DNA of 64,000 nucleotides from Chinchilla lanigera (GCF_000276665.1 NW_004955416.1:8643591-8707590), one strand, 5' to 3'. Counted from the stretch's first letter, positions 13,201 to 28,200 are shown. Program-made: numbers and translations. Notes: generated by a model not told the origin, from the sequence alone.

Positions 13201-16200
13201 GGTGCTCAGCTTCCAGTGACTCCCTCCTGCCCATAGAGTTCATCAGCTAGTCCCAGGGCCACTGAGCCCTCTTTCCCCATGCCCACCTGTGTCATCTCCT
13301 GTCTCTTAATCCCCACAGCAAAAAAGGGCTCGAGGGCTGAGATTATTGGTCTGAGAATGAATGGTATGACAATGGGATGCCCCTGGTGAACCTGATGGGA
13401 CAGGCCAGAATCTCAGAGAAATGGGCCTGGGGGAAGAATGAGGACTGAAACACTGCAGAGGATGGGCCAGAGAGGGAGGAAGGCCCAAGGGGCTCATACC
13501 ACTTCTGCACCCTGCTCTGGAGCTGCCACCAGCTGTCCATCATCTCTCGCTGCTTGTGACTGAGGCCATGGACTGCCCCAGGGTGTGTCTGGCAGAGACA
13601 GCCCACCTTGTGCTGGAGGCACTATGGGAGAAGCTAGGATCAGAGGCTAGCGGGAGGGCTCTGGCTGGGAAGGCCCCTGGCCTGTGGCTCTCAGGATCCT
13701 GAAGCCCCCTTGGCCTGTGTCTGCCATGATCCCTTAGAGTCTTGGTGGCGAACATATGGTATGTGTGCCACTGCAGGCTGTTTATGTCATTGAAAGCTCT
13801 AAGAGGCTCACTATTACTGTCCTACAGGAAGCACCCAGGGCCGGGCCCAACTCCCCCCAGCTCCACACCTCCACCTGCGCCTGGATGAGGCCCACTTCCT
13901 GCTCCAGCACCACCTGTTTCCACAGCAGCCTCTGTATACTCTCCAGCTCTTCCGTGCCCTCCAAGGTCTGGACCACGGCACCCTGAGGAGTGGGAATGGG
14001 CCGTTACAGTGTGGCCTTTGCTTTAGCTGCTCCCTCACCAGCCCCAGGGTGGCAATGCGGAAAGCGAGCATCCAGTGTGAGTCCTTGCCCACTGCCCTCG
14101 GCAGGGCCCGGCAGGGCCAGGTAGTTGACACAGCACCTTCCTCTGTGGAAGTAGAAGAATCTGAGGAGGGACTTTGGGCTGGGTTTCCTCTCAGGTAAGA
14201 ATCTTATATGTGTAGTGCTTCCTAGCGTTTTTCTCTTTTCACTCCCATCCCTTTGTGGAGACTCAGATCCAGAGCAGGCATACTTAGAGGCCTGGGCCTG
14301 GCTGGGAAAGGGCAGAAACCGGAGTGGAAGAAGCCGGGCAGGCCCAGAACAGGGCTCCCTCTGCTTCACATGAGGTTTCTCTGGCTGTGCATGACTTTGC
14401 TTCTGCCTCAGCCAGATTCAGTCCACGTTTTCCTCTGTGGTGGCGGACACCAACCTGGGGCAAGCTTTCCATGGGATTTGGTCCTGCTTGGGGCCCGGAG
14501 AAAAGAGAGGGTGAGCTCTCGCCGCTGGACCCACAGCAATCCCAGGGAGCAAGGAAGAGGTGGGAGGCTTCCCAACCCAAAAGGGAGGATTCCACAGTGT
14601 GCCATAGAGCCCTCACTAGAGGTGATCCCAGACAGGACTGGTGTCCACGCACTTGCTGAGAAGAGGCACATGAAGGGTGGTGTCTCACGGCGCACAAGGG
14701 GACCCCACCGCTTACCTTCTCCCCAATCTGCCTGGTGATGTCATCCAGCTCGCTGGACAATGTGTGGATCTCCAGGGCCCCCTCAAGCTGCCGCTGGTAC
14801 TGCAGCAGGTTGCCTTGGAAAGTCCCCCACCTGGCCAAGGGGTGGTGGTGACATGTGGCGCCTGAGGTGGCCCATGGCCTGTCTCCCAGCCCCTCTGCCT
14901 CCCCAGTCTGGGACTGGCCTGTGGTTGAGCTGGCTTCGCCGCTGGAAAATGATCTTGGCTTCCTCAGGGTCCTGGTTCTTGAGCTGCAGCGACAGGGCAC
15001 TGATGTTCCTGATGTAGGTGTCACCCACGGCGTCCTACGGGGGAAGTGCAGGTGAGGGCGCTGGGGTCACCTGCTCAGAGTCCCTTCTTGGCACTGCGGC
15101 TGGCACTTGGGGGTAGGAACAGCATGTGAGGATACGAGGGGGGTGACTTTCCTTCCTGTGGGAGGTGCGGAGGCTGCCCTCCCAGGCACAGTGAGCAAGT
15201 TCAGCTTGACGCCCGCAGCCTGAGTCTCTCAGGCCGGGGAATGTGCTCCTCAAGGACAAGGTGGCACACGCCCACTGTCAGGCTTGAGCGCGGCTGGGAC
15301 TGGAATTGAATCCAGGACCTTCTCATTGAGCTATATCACACCCCCCTCTAATTTCTTTGAGACAGGGTCTCATTAAGTTACTAAGTTGCCCATGCTAAGT
15401 TTGAATTTATGATCTTGCTTCAGCCTCCCAGAGCACTGGGATTACAGGCACGCGGCACCATGCTTAGCTAACAGACACTTAAAACTCAGATGCAGCTTAC
15501 TGGGATAAAAGAGGTGAAGGGAGAGGGCATGACATGAGCTCCAGCCTCCTGGGGTTTGGGTATCTCAGCCTCAGGCGTGGGCTGAGGCTACCACTGGGTG
15601 GGCTTAGGGGTGCATCGGGAGGGCAGCCCCAGCAAGACAAGGGGTGGGGATTGCCTGGTACAGGATCTACGCAGTCCCACCACTACCACTTCAGCCTTTA
15701 AAACCCATGCATACTATGTCAAGGGGACAGGGTTGGCACATGGCCCCTAACACCTGCTGTTAATACATTTTCCAAATTTCTTTCCTTTACACTACAAGAG
15801 AGAAGCAGGTTTCTGGTATATTTTGGGGAGAACGTGTAAGAAGGAGCCGCCAAGACGCTGGAACCGTCACGCTGAAGGAACATCCTGATTACTACATTGA
15901 GGCACACATACCATCTTTAACATTTTTTGGAGATAATTATAGATGCATAGTAGTAGTACAGACAGGGTCCTTGTGCTCTTCCCCTGGCTTCTCACATAAC
16001 ATCAACATCTTACACAGCAGAGGGAGCCCGCTTAAGCAGGAAGCGCAGCGCTGACCCTGAGCCCACCCTTGGCCCCAGAGCCCACGCGTCCGTGACTCTG
16101 AGCCACGCTTCCCAGTGGAGGTGCTGCACCCACCGTGGTGCCTCGGAACTTGTGGAGCCACCTGCAGAGCTGCAGGCAGTGCTTGAGGTCCTGGCCTAGG

Positions 16201-19200
16201 TCGCCAACGTTCACCATCACCTCCTGCAGAGGCCGAGGGAGGGGAGGGGAGGACAGTACTCTGAGCGCTGGCCCCAGGCACCCAACCCCTGCGGCAGTGC
16301 TGCGGCAGGTGGAGGCTTTGGGACTTCTTGCCAGGATACCCTCCTGCCAGGGAGCTAGAGAACGCAGGCCTGAGCTCCTCCCCGCCCCGCCTCAGTCCCC
16401 AGCTGGGCCCCACCTTCTCCTGGATCCAGGCTTCTGCAAGGTCTGCTTTCTGCAGGAACTCCAGGAAGTTGCGCTGGTCCTCCAGCTCCTGGCCCCGGAG
16501 GGCCACTGCCTTCCTCAGCTTCTCCCCACTCTCCTGCAGTGCCTGCAGCCTCTGGGGGACCTCTCCTGTGCGAGGGTGGCTCTGAGCCAAGAGTGCCTCA
16601 CCTTGCTGGGGAGAGCAGAGACACAGGAAGCTTGACTGCACCGTCTCCCTGCCTGAGACCTTCCCCTTGCCCATCCTGGAGTCTGCACTCGGGGGCAGGC
16701 TAAGGCCGAGGCCTGGCATTACCTTGGCAACAGGGATTAGGGCCTGCTCAAGGGCCTGGACCTCAGCCTTAAAGGCCTGGTGTTTCTGCAGGCACTTCCA
16801 GTTGTCTTTCAGGTCTCCAGGAGGGATCGGCTGTCTCAGCTGCTGGACCCGCTCCTCGACCCAGTCCTCAGCCTAACAGGGGTGGGAACGAGAGTCTATG
16901 TTGTTCCACCCACAGGTCCCCCCAGACCACGGTTTCCTCATTCACAGGTATGAAAGCCAGCTCAGACTGAAGAATATAGTTTAAAGGGAAAGCACCGGGC
17001 AGGGGACAGCCTTCTGACCTGGGTGGCAGCCCTGGCAAAGCCGGCGATCAGCAGAGAGGTGTGCAGGGCACATTCCCGGCTTTCTGCCAGCTCCTTCACC
17101 CGGGCCTGCTGCTCCAGCACACCATGAAGCAAGTCCTGTCCCCTGGGGCCTGGGAGCGCCTTCAACTGCTCACACAGAGTGGCCACCTATGGGGCAGGGG
17201 CAAGGCCAGCACCCAGGCCTCAATGCCCTTTCTTCAAGGAAACTCCAGCCCTGCATGGTCCCAGCCCACCAGCTTTCTCAGCACCTGAACTGCTCCCTGG
17301 TGACCCTGTGGTGTGGATTGATCTCTATGTCCTTGGTGGTCCCTCAGTGTGGCCCACCCCACCCTGGGTCTTCTCGAGCCACATGGACAGCCAAATACAT
17401 AAGCTCCACAGGCACATGAGTGCTGCCTCTGGGGATGCACATAGCACCACACACCCGTGCAGGACTCTCCCCACCCCTGACGCTCTGACACCTGACCATG
17501 CCCATGGTGCCCCAAGCCTGTCACCTTCTTGTCCTGGGCAGTCAGCACCTTCTGGAAGACCACATGCTTGTGGATCAAGCGTTCCACCTCTTCTACTGAG
17601 CTTCCCAGGGTGCTGGTTTCCAGGGACACCTGGAAAAGGTCAGAGCCCCTTTCTGCACATGTCTGTGCTGAGGTGTCACCTCTGGGCATCGGAGAGGAAC
17701 AGGAGACCCGGGGTGGGGCTGATCCAAGCACTGAGTGTGGACAGAGGGGCCCAGGTGGGGGTCAGTGGCAACTCAACCTCTGCACAAAGGGAGCTATGTG
17801 ACCAGCTTCCAGCCAATACCCTCAGGGCTCTGTCTGCAGACTGGTGGAGACCCAGATACCCTAACACCACCCTCTGTGTCCTAGGCCACCAAAGCTGCTG
17901 TGCCCTGGGTCAGAGGAAACACCAGAAATCCGGGAAGAAAGGGGGACTGGAGAGAGGAGCCTGGGGAGACCTGCCTCCTGGGCGAAGAGGATCTCCTCCA
18001 GGTGGCCGCACTGTCTGAGGAGGCGCTGTTCCTCCTGTGCAGCCTGTAGCCTCTCTTGCTTCTGGGCCCAGGCCTGAAATACCCGGTCACGCTCCTCCTG
18101 TAGGGCTTGGAGCCCATCCTGGATCTGGGATAGGCATGTGTGGGGCAGGGCTAGAGCCAGGTGCATAGAGGTGGGAATGGGGGCAGGGCCAGGGACAGGG
18201 GGCAGGCACAAGTAAGTTGGACGTGGACCCAGGAGAAGCCTATGAGGAGAAGCTAGCATTGCGCAGGAACCAGGGGCAGGGCAGGCTGGGTCAGGCCAGA
18301 GTAGGCTAGGGGCACCGGGAAAGGGGCCACCTCCTTGATGGGTGTCCCTGCAGTCAGAAGTGCCTGCTGGCCCAGCTGGGTGGCCTGCTGCTGTAGCTCC
18401 TCCCGGGCCTCCAGCTCTGCCCTAAGCTGTTGGTGGACGATGAGCATGAACGGGCCGCTGCTGGGCTCCCAGGGGCTTTCCTCTGCCTGTAGTCCCCGAT
18501 GAATGCCGGCTGCCCAGGAAGTGTAGTCCCACACCTGGTCCCAGACACCGGGAGAGCAGGGTGAGGAGTGCGGGTAGCAGGAACCAGGTGCACAGGTACA
18601 ACTTCACCCCACCCGCTCAGCAGGTGAGGGCTTCTGGACAGGCCATGGGGCCTCACGGCCTGGTTTCTCTGTTTCCATCCAACCCACATCTCTTGGGTCC
18701 ATGAACCTCCCATGGAGGCCAGACCCTCACTGAGTGCCTGTACCGTGCTGCTCATTGCCTTCCAGGAAGCAGGCCTTCCTGTGTCCCCTCTCTGCAGTGT
18801 CTGAGGGGAAGGCAGCCAGACCAACAGCTGGTTAATGGGGAGAAAGAATCCCAACTCTTTGGGTCTACCTTTGCCTCTGCAGCCTTTGCTGTACCCGGCA
18901 TCTCCCTGCTTACCAGCCTCTGAGCCGCCAATCTAACCCTACACCTGTCTCCTGTCGGTGTGCGGATGACTACGCAGCGCTGCAGCTGGAGGGACCCGGC
19001 CCTTGCCCAAGCACTGCACCAAGCACATGACCGTGTCTTGCAAACTACAGGTACTTGAGCAAAGGTGACAACCAGGGCGAAGTGGCCCTGCTCACACCGT
19101 GACGAAGTGGCAGAGGAAGGTTCCTAAACTATTGTCTGTTCATAGTGTTGCAGTTTGAGCCTCCTGGTCCACCCAGCATTTCGACATGGGGACTCCTCCA

Positions 19201-22200
19201 CCCCACAGCAAGGCTCACTGTCCCAGTCTTACCTTTGGGACCTTAGCCCCATATCCCCAGGTGGTGGGCTCCATGAGGGGAGCAATTCCATATTCCAGAG
19301 CTTCCCTCCCCTCTACACCCTCAGCTCTAGCAGGGGGCTGAACACAGATGCTGAACAGACACTGGCTGATCCACAGGCTATTGGATCATCTAGTCTCGTT
19401 ATGGACTACGCTGTTGTCACTGCCCGGGCACGGCATGAGAGCCTGTCACTCACCTGCGCTGGTGTTGACCCAAACCCGAGAAGTCCAGCCAAACCTGCTC
19501 TGCTCCACCTCTGGGCAGGCAGACTAATGTCTAGATGGGCTCGTGTTCTGGCCCTCCTGTTCACACTGGTTTTCCCTCCAGAATGGGGGGCCTCACACAC
19601 ACATGCACATCTTCCCTCTTCAAAGAGGAAGGTGTCCTCACCGTGGCATGGAAGCGAGCAATGAGGCATGCCCGCTCCAGCTGGGCCCTGCGCCCATCCA
19701 TGCGCAGTCGCAGGGCCTCCCAGGCCTGCGTCACAGCTTGCTGTCTCTGCCACACTGCATGGGCCAGAGGCCCTGGACACAGCTTTTGCACCCTGTCTCC
19801 GGCCTCCAGCAGTTCCTGCAGCTGGCATCAGAGGAGACAGGGAAGAAGGTAATGTCCTTACAGAGGCTGAAGGGCTGACCACCCGAGATGTATGCCTCAT
19901 GTGGGAATGCAGGGCCTCCCTGGGCCACACCCTGCTGTGCCCAACAGGCCTGCCTGGAGGCCAAGGGAGAGGGGGAGATCTGGAGGGCCAGGTGCCAGCT
20001 GAAGGGCACCTGCAGGGGCCTGGCTGGGGGGCAGTCAGCCCCTCACCTGGTGCTCAGTGCCTCGAAGTTCACTCTCCAGTGCCTCGTGACATCTCAGCTG
20101 GGCCTCCGCCGCATGCAGGTCCTGGGCCACCTCACTGGGAAGGCTTGAGGCTTTCTCCTGAGGAGAGGGCCATGGGGATGAGGGATGGGGAACGGGCACT
20201 GAGTCTGGGAAGGATCCACTCCTAGAAAGACTCCCCTTCCACACTCCGGGCTCATACCTGGACATGGGTGAGGGCCCCCAGCAGGTCTCTGTGAACTCTG
20301 AGGGTGGTCTCAGCATCTCGGAGCAGGTGGCCTCTGGCCTGGGTCAGCTCCCACAGCTCCAACCAGCCAGCCCTGCCCAGCACGGGAGAGCAGCGGGGAG
20401 GGCTCAGCTGCGGTCAGCTTGAATGCCCTTTCCTTGCCAGCCTGGCCAACCTGCCTCCTCTCTGGCTTATACCTGGGGCTCACCGTGCCTGAGACTCCTG
20501 AATGGTTCTTGGCCCTCTCAAGGCCTTCTCCGGCCCCTGGCCTTGCCTGCAAACCTTCCTGTCTCTCTAGGGTCTCTGTGGACGACCTTTGCCTTAGCAG
20601 TGCTCAGACTTCATTAACCTCTGCTTTGTGATGCTCTTGCATCTTGTGTGATTCTTGGTATTTTGATCAGATTACAAAGGCCTTCAGGGCAGAGGCCACA
20701 TCTCTCCACTCCTCATTTACTTCGCAAATTGGCTGAGGGTCAGGACCAGTCATGAGCCTGCCTCAAGGTGATAGGCTGGGGGCAGACCCCGTTAGCCTGG
20801 TGGCGGTTATAGAAATGAGGTGTGGAAGGGCTGGACGACAGGGGGAGAGGGGGACATAGTTGCTGAGGGCGACTGTCATGGGAAGGCCCCTCCCGGGCCA
20901 TGCAGTGTCCCCCAGACTCGGTCCCTGGCACTCACTGCAAGTCCTGCTGCCTCTGGCGGGCCCTGGGGGCGGCAGTGTGCCCACACTCCTGCAGGCTTTC
21001 CGCCAGCTGCTGGCAGGTGGCTACCCGCTGGCTGCCCGTCTCCACCTGGCGCTGAAATTTTGCAAACTTGGTGCAGAGGTCCTGAGAAGAGAGGGGAGTG
21101 GGTGACAGGGTGGGCCAAGCAGCAAGCAGCCTGGGGAGCAAGGGGTCTCAGGGACCCACTGGACAAAGAGGGGCTGGATGGCTATAGCCTGCCCACTCTG
21201 GCCTGAGGGCTTATGACTCCATCACCGCAGCAGGCCCAGCTGCCCGCCACCCAGCACCTGCTCCGCGTCCACCCTGCCCCCAGCCCCTCACCAGCACGTG
21301 CTCATAGTCCTCTCCCAGGCAGTCCCCTCTCGTGGCCGCCCACTTCTGGCTGGTGAGCCAGCTCTGCAGGTCTTCAGCCTCCCTCATGAACTCATGCAGC
21401 CTCAGCGTCCCCTCCAGCTGCCGGCCCCTGTGGTGACAGCCCATTGTTCCCCAGAAATTAGTTGTCACCCCCTGGGGACAGGGCCAACTGAAGGGCTGAC
21501 CTGAGGGATGGGGTCATTCATGGTCTTTGCCCAAGCATGCAACTTTGGGACAGGAGACAGAGGAAGACCACGGGAAGCCACAGGAGAGGCTGTGGACCTG
21601 GAGAAGAGGTGGATAGCTGGGAGCCAGGCCCTCATCGAAGATTTGGAAAGGAAAGAGGTAAAGAGGTAGGCCACACCCAGCAAGGTCTCATCCTTCTCTC
21701 TTTTTTTTTTTTTTTTTTTTGAGACAGGGTCTCACTGTGTGGTTCATGGTGGCCTTGAACTCACTATGTAGCCCAGGCTGGCCTCAAACTCACAGCAATC
21801 CTCCTGCCTCAGCCTCCCAAGTGCTAGGATTACACACCTGCCCTCATCTTTCTCTTGACAGAGCTGTATGGGCTTGGGGCCATGGTATGGGCATGGTCAA
21901 CTGTGGTAAGGCTGCCTGTAGCCTTTGAGGGGTTGTAATGCCCCTCACCGTGTGGCTGCCAGCTCCTGTAGTGCCTGCAGCTGCCCCTGGAGCCTCTTCT
22001 GCACCATAGGGCCCTCAGGGCCAGCAAGGTCTTGGGCGCTCTGGTCCAGCGCCTCCATGGAGCTCAAATAAAGAGCTAGTTCTTGCTCCAGCACCTGCCA
22101 ACGTAAGAGGCCCTGTCAGGCTCAGAATGGGTGACTTATCCATCTACCCACCTGCATCCCTGCCTGTCCATCCACCCCTTACCTGTCCATGTCCCATCAA

Positions 22201-25200
22201 TTTGCTCATCAGCTCTTACCCACTCACCTAACCTTCAGCTCATTCTCACACCCCTCCACTCACCCATCCACCCCTCCACCCACCCGTCACCCACTGGCTC
22301 AGCACTGATGGGATACTTGTGTTCCATAACATGAAGACATGCTTGTGCCCTCAGGGAGCCCATTACGTAGCAGGGAAGGATGACCGCTGTGCAGTGTGGG
22401 CCAAGGAAGGAAGCGGGCAGGGGGCATTATACTGGACCCCAGCATTTGGTGAAGAACATTGGGTTAACTCAAAGGGCACCATTCAAAGCCTGGGAGGAGG
22501 ACATATGAAAGGCATGGGGCTGGCTGGAGCAGCTAGGGAAGAGAGGGACTGAGAGGATAAAGACACCAGAGCCGGGGTGCAGCAAGATGTGGGATATGCC
22601 CCTCACGGATGTGACGAGCCACCTCCTCTCCTTGGCCCACCACCACCCACCGTGTTACCGCACTGTGTGGGAAGCTGGGACGTGGCACCTGGTGCTTCCT
22701 AATGAGCCTGAAGGTAGCTGCCTCGTCTCTGCCGAAGTCCTGACTTCTCACCAGCAGCAGCTTCTCTTCCACCCAGCCCTCCAGCTCTGACACGTGCAGA
22801 AAATACTGCCAAGAATGGGGCTGATTCACCTTGGCCATCTCAGATAGAGCCCTCCCCCACCCTGCAAGGAGATCTTGCTCACTGCAGCCAGCACCGAGGG
22901 CCTGGGGCCATGTGGGGACGAGCCAGCTCCTGGCACAGGGCCCTCACCACTGAGCTACCTTCTGCAGGGATCACAACCCTCCTTGCCCCTTCCCTTTCTG
23001 CAGCCTACCTGCTGGGAAGCAGCCACCCGCTGCAGGCTGTGGATATGTGCCTCACACGCGTGCTCCAGCTCCGCCCAGTGGCCTTCCAACTCCCGGCACT
23101 GCTCCATGATATGCTGCGCTTGGGGGTGGCCAGAGGCCACTAGGCTCTGGCCGGAACCCAACACCTGCTGCACCTGCCCACCGTGTGCTCTCACCTCAGC
23201 CTGCAGCTCCTGCCACAGACAGGAAGGAGCTGCATGGGATTTCCTTAACCACACGCCTGAATTACAGCAAAAGCCCCATGCAGAGGTGGGCAGAGGGGGG
23301 CAGAGGGGGGCAGAGATTTGGAAATCAGCACCCCCAGGGAGAGGGACTTAGAGGCCAGGTGACCCTGAGCAGTAACAGAGGGCTTTGCAAGTCTGGGGAT
23401 GGGACATGCAGGGTCCTGGGGTAAAAAAAGAGCCACTACCTTGTGTTTATACTGAAGGCTACGGGCACTGGCCTGGCACTGGGCACCACTGGTGGTGCGG
23501 GCACTGGGCATGTGCTCAGCCACCCAGGTGAGCTCCAAGCTTCTCAGGTAGTTGAACTGGTTCAGCTCAACTGAGGCCTGCAGCTGCAGGCGCCTGGCAG
23601 CCAAGCGGCCCTGCAGGGACTTGAGCCTGAGCGGAGGGAGAAGAGGGAGTCAAGAGGATAAGAACAGTGAGAAGGTCCCTCTTGTGACTGGGCCAGGGAA
23701 TATGGGACACCTCCTCTGAGGGGAGACAGGTGGAGGCACAGGGTCCCAGCTCGCCACCAAGAGGACCCCCTGACTTCAGGCTGTTGGGATGACTGCCAAG
23801 GTTTCTGGCCCTCCCATCCTAGAATGAGCCTATCTATAAGCGAAGGAGATTTGGACCTCTCACCTCCTGTAGGTGCCACTCTGGGTGGGGTGTGACAGTA
23901 GGATGAAGATAGAATGGAGGGGTTGGGGTGGGCAGGGACCCACCTCTGTTGGCACTGCTGGGCCTCCTCCAGGACAGCCTGGGAAGCGGCTGCATGTTGG
24001 GCCCGGGAGATGAGGGCAGTCACCTCGCTGGCCAGCACCTGGCTCTTGCCCTCTAGCTGCTGGTGCTGTTTCTGCAGTGCCTGGCTTGAGCGCAGGTCCT
24101 GCCCCACTTCTGTGGACTGTAGGGCAGCCTCTAGCTGCTCCATCTTCTCCTTGGCATCCTGGGGTGGCCACAGGGGCTGCGTTAGCAGTGCCCAAACTGG
24201 CCCTCTCCCCTCATGCTTCTTCCTCCCTAGAGGATTAAGTGCCCACCACACACTGGGCACACAAATACCAGCCTACTGATAGGTAAAGCCACGCCCCAGT
24301 CGCTGTGGGCCAGAGGCCTCCACAGGCTGCAGGACAGATGGGGCCACCCCAGAGGCAGCAGGACATCCAGACTGTTTATTCTTGTACTGGGGATTGAATT
24401 CACAGCCTTTGCACAGAGCTGAAGCCAGCCAGTTTATTTTTAACTTTGAGACAGAGTCTCACTAAGTTGCTAAATTGCCCAGGGTGGGATTGAACTTGCA
24501 GTTCTCCTGCCTCAGCCTCCCAGAATGCTGGGATTACAACGCAGGCTCTTTCCTTCCTGCCCGCTCCCACCCTGCCTTCGGCGCCTTTCCAGTGAACCTG
24601 CAGCAGCCCCAGGAACTGCTCTTGCTGTCCAGCCTGCTCAAGCTCAGCCCTGCGCTCTGCCATCTTGTGTGTCAACTCTTCCCACTTGCGACTCAGGCCC
24701 CGCAGGCTGGTCTGGACGTCCTCCCGGGCTTGTGGCCTGCTGCACAGCAGCTCTCTCCCAGCCTGACATGAAGACAAGGCCCAAGGCATTTTGTTTCTGA
24801 GTGGCTGGAACCACCGGCAACCACAGTAGACTGGGCGTGGGAGGGGAGGGGCAGGAGAGGGGCCACAGCTTCTGTCCATGGGCCGCCTGGGGTCCAGCAG
24901 TTCAGGGGTCCCCAGCTGTGGTTGAGGCAAGACAGAAGTAGAGCAGAGGGAGCAGGCATTAGGTGGAAGCAGCTGGGGGCCTTGCTCTGGCGGGGGCGGG
25001 CTCTGGGGCTCGCCCTGGACAGTGGAGCGGCAGGATGGCAGCAGCCTTCTGTGCTGGTTTGGGTGCCAGGGCAAGGGGACACCCAGCAGAGGGAGGGAGG
25101 CGGTGGGGACCCTTGCGCCAGGCTGAGTCCTCTTCAGTCACTGTGCTCCACGAACAATGGGCTGTGTGTGCTGGGAGCTGAGAGGGGCAGCTTCGCACCC

Positions 25201-28200
25201 CCCGCCCGGCGTCCCACCTGCTGCAGGGCTTCCACATGCCCACGGGTGGCCAGCAGCTCGCTCTCAGCCACTCGGTGCCACCGGAGTCTCCGCAGAACAT
25301 TGCCAGGTGCCCGGGAGGGCTCGTCTGCCGCCGCTGCCCACTTCTCCTCCATCCACAGCATGAGCTCCGCCACATCCTGCTTCCACTCCTGCCCGAGGAC
25401 AGGGAGAGAGCGGGTCTCCCAGCCCAGGCACAAGGGCTGGCAGTCGACCTATCTCTAGGGAGAAGGGTTTGAGGGACCCTTTGGGGAAAAGCAGGACCCA
25501 GAGCCGATTTTGGGGTGCAAGAAAGGAGGGGCCTGTGGTTACTACTTTCCAAACGGGGACAGGGAACAGGGACACTGCGCCCAGAGAGAAGGAGGTCAGG
25601 TCGGCACTCTTTCGGTTACATCAGCTCATGCACCACCATCGTGCTCCGAATCGGCAGAAGGTCTGGGAGGGCCGTGGAGCGGGCTGGCCTGGCTGGTGCC
25701 GCCCTGGGGCTGAACACCCATTAGGCCCGGGCAGCCTCTGAGAGCCCGAGGCCACAGCTCGTGCTCCTCGTCTAGAAACACATGAGCCACGACGCCTGCC
25801 TCCAGGAGGTGCTGGGGGTGGCAGCAGGATGTGAGGGACAACGCAAAGGGTGGGCTCTCAGGCACTGCTCCTGGCGGCCCTCTCTCCCACGAAAGCTCCT
25901 CACCTGGAGCTGGAGAGAAGCCTGCAGCTGCCGCCGCCTCTGCTCACTCCTCTCCTGGACCCTGGTCCACTGCACCTGGATGCTCTGCAGCTGTTCTCCG
26001 AGCCTGGAGGGCAGGGGTGGGAAGAGCTCTTCTCTGACCTGAGGCCCGCCCACCCCTTGCCCTCCCACTCCCCAGCCTGAGGGAGCAGTCACTGCAGGCA
26101 AGGAAGCAAAGGCCCCTGGCTAGGCTCACCTGTGCGCAGCAGGGTGGTGGCTCTGGACCAGCTTCTTGCCACGTGCTTGCAGAGCCTTCGCACGAAGGCT
26201 TAGGCTGCCCAGGAGCCACTCCAAGCTCTGGTGCTGCTGTAGCAGGCTCTGGGCCTCCCTCACATCCTCCTGGGGTGTAGGGACCTGAGGTTATGCCTGG
26301 GACGATAGGGTCCTGCCCAGCCTGTCTTCTAGACCCATGGACAGATGCTTCCTCGAGGGCATGGGAGAGCTGCACCCTAGTTTCACATCCCTGGCACCGT
26401 ACCCCCAGGCTGTCCAGGCGTAGCACAGCCTCGTGGTCAGCACAGGCAGCAGTGAAGCCATTAACTTCTTGGCCAAACCTATGCAGCTGCAGCCCCTCAT
26501 GCAGCCACTGCTGTCTCCGCTCCCACGCAGCCTTCAGCTCCCAGCTGTGCTGGCCCAGGAGCCTCAGGGCCCTGGCGACCTCTTGGGAGTGAAGGGCATC
26601 TGAGGCTGCCAGGGGCTGGCCCTGAGCCTCCAGCTGCTGCAGCCTGTCCAGGACAACACGCAGAGAGGGTCACACTCCATCTGGCTCCTCTCCCAGCCTC
26701 CTCCTCCCCGGCCTCCTCTGTCTCTCATGGCGGAACTCAGATGTGAGGGTAGTTGGCAGGGAGGCCTGCAGTTGGGTACCCCGATGGCTCCCCTGCCCCA
26801 TGGGAGTGAGAGAGTGAATGCAGCAGGCACAGTGCTCGGGACCCAGCAGCTCCATGCTCCCAGCCGTGCCACACCCTCACTCCCACTTGCCTGCCTGTAA
26901 ATGAGGACCGCCAGTGGCGGATATCCAGGCAAATAGACACGCTAGGGCAGCACAACTCTACAGACTCGGATCACTCACATCACACGCACGCCTGCCCACA
27001 GGGCCGTGGCCGGCCCACAAGGAGCCTTTGAACAGGTAGGAAAAGTGCCCTTCAGCTTCATGCAGCCCGCACAGTTTGGGGATAGGCAGCACTGCTGTGG
27101 GAAGTAGAAAAAGCCTCTGCTTCCTCTGCACTGCTGTAAGCCCAGACCAGAAGCAGAGTGCAGCAAGCAGGGCAGATGTTTCTTGGGGACCACTGGACAC
27201 TTGTCAGGCTCCCTGTGTCAGGGCACAGCCTAAGGACGCCATGTGGTAGCCCTGGCTGCCAGCTGGGTGTCACATCATCCCTTCAGGCAGAGAGGCTGGA
27301 GTCCTGTGGGACAGTGCCGAGCCATTCGACTCCAGGGACCAGTGGGGTCTGTGTCACCCAGAATGTCAGGGGCACTAGACCGCATGGAACTGCCGAGTGG
27401 GCTCTGCCTCCTGGGACCTTCCCCGAGGCATGCAGACTGCCCGACCCAGGCCTTAGACCCCCTGTAAACCTGCCTCAGGAGCCATGCTGGACACCAACCT
27501 GGGCCACTCCTCTGGTGACCATACATCCTGCCTTCCCTTCCTGGGCTCTGCCTGCCCTCCCATCCTGACCTCTCCTGCTGAAGGTGGACCTCCTCCTGCA
27601 GCCCTCTGTACTCCCTCAGCAGCCTCTGGGCTGAAGCCACGTCCACCAGCTCCTCCTTGCTGTGCAGCCGAGCCTGGACGCCCTCCATCCACTGTAGCAG
27701 CCGCTGGCTCTCCTGCAGGAAGCTCCGCTGGGCCTGAGCCTCAGCCTGGCCCCAGGCCTGCTGGGCCCCTCGGTCTTGTGCTTGCTTCAGAAGTCCCTGC
27801 AGCACCTCCACCTGTTCCTGCAGGAGCTGGCCATCTGCGGGGCCTGACTCTGCCACCCTGGGAGACAGAGCCACTGCATAGTCAGGCCTGCCCTGGACAT
27901 GGTGCCTCAGGCATAGGTCCTGTGCCCAGGTGTATGTCCCCCAGGCAAGGGAAGACAACTGTGACCCACCATGACCGAGGGGCAGCATGAACATGTGGCC
28001 CCTCCTCTCTACAAGGGCACTTTCTGATGCTGACTGTCCCCACTTCCACCCGAGCCCCTCTCACAGCACATCCTAGCCACTTTCTCCCCATCCCAATTTC
28101 TGTCCCCTTCCTCACGGCATCGCCCCGCTCAGGCCTTCCCTCTGCCTCCACTGCCTTCCAGGGCACTGTCACCATGCTGAACCTGGCCGTACTTTGTGGC

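Noticed and set aside
14284..15024. A 246-codon minus-strand open frame
   Set aside because: It runs through introns around exons 39-40 in the wrong frame. The correct frame is given by the spliced exons.
17179..18018. A 279-codon open frame on the plus strand, the longest on that strand
   Set aside because: It overlaps SPTBN5 exons 33-35 antisense, has no recognisable domain, and is a shadow of GC-rich coding sequence.
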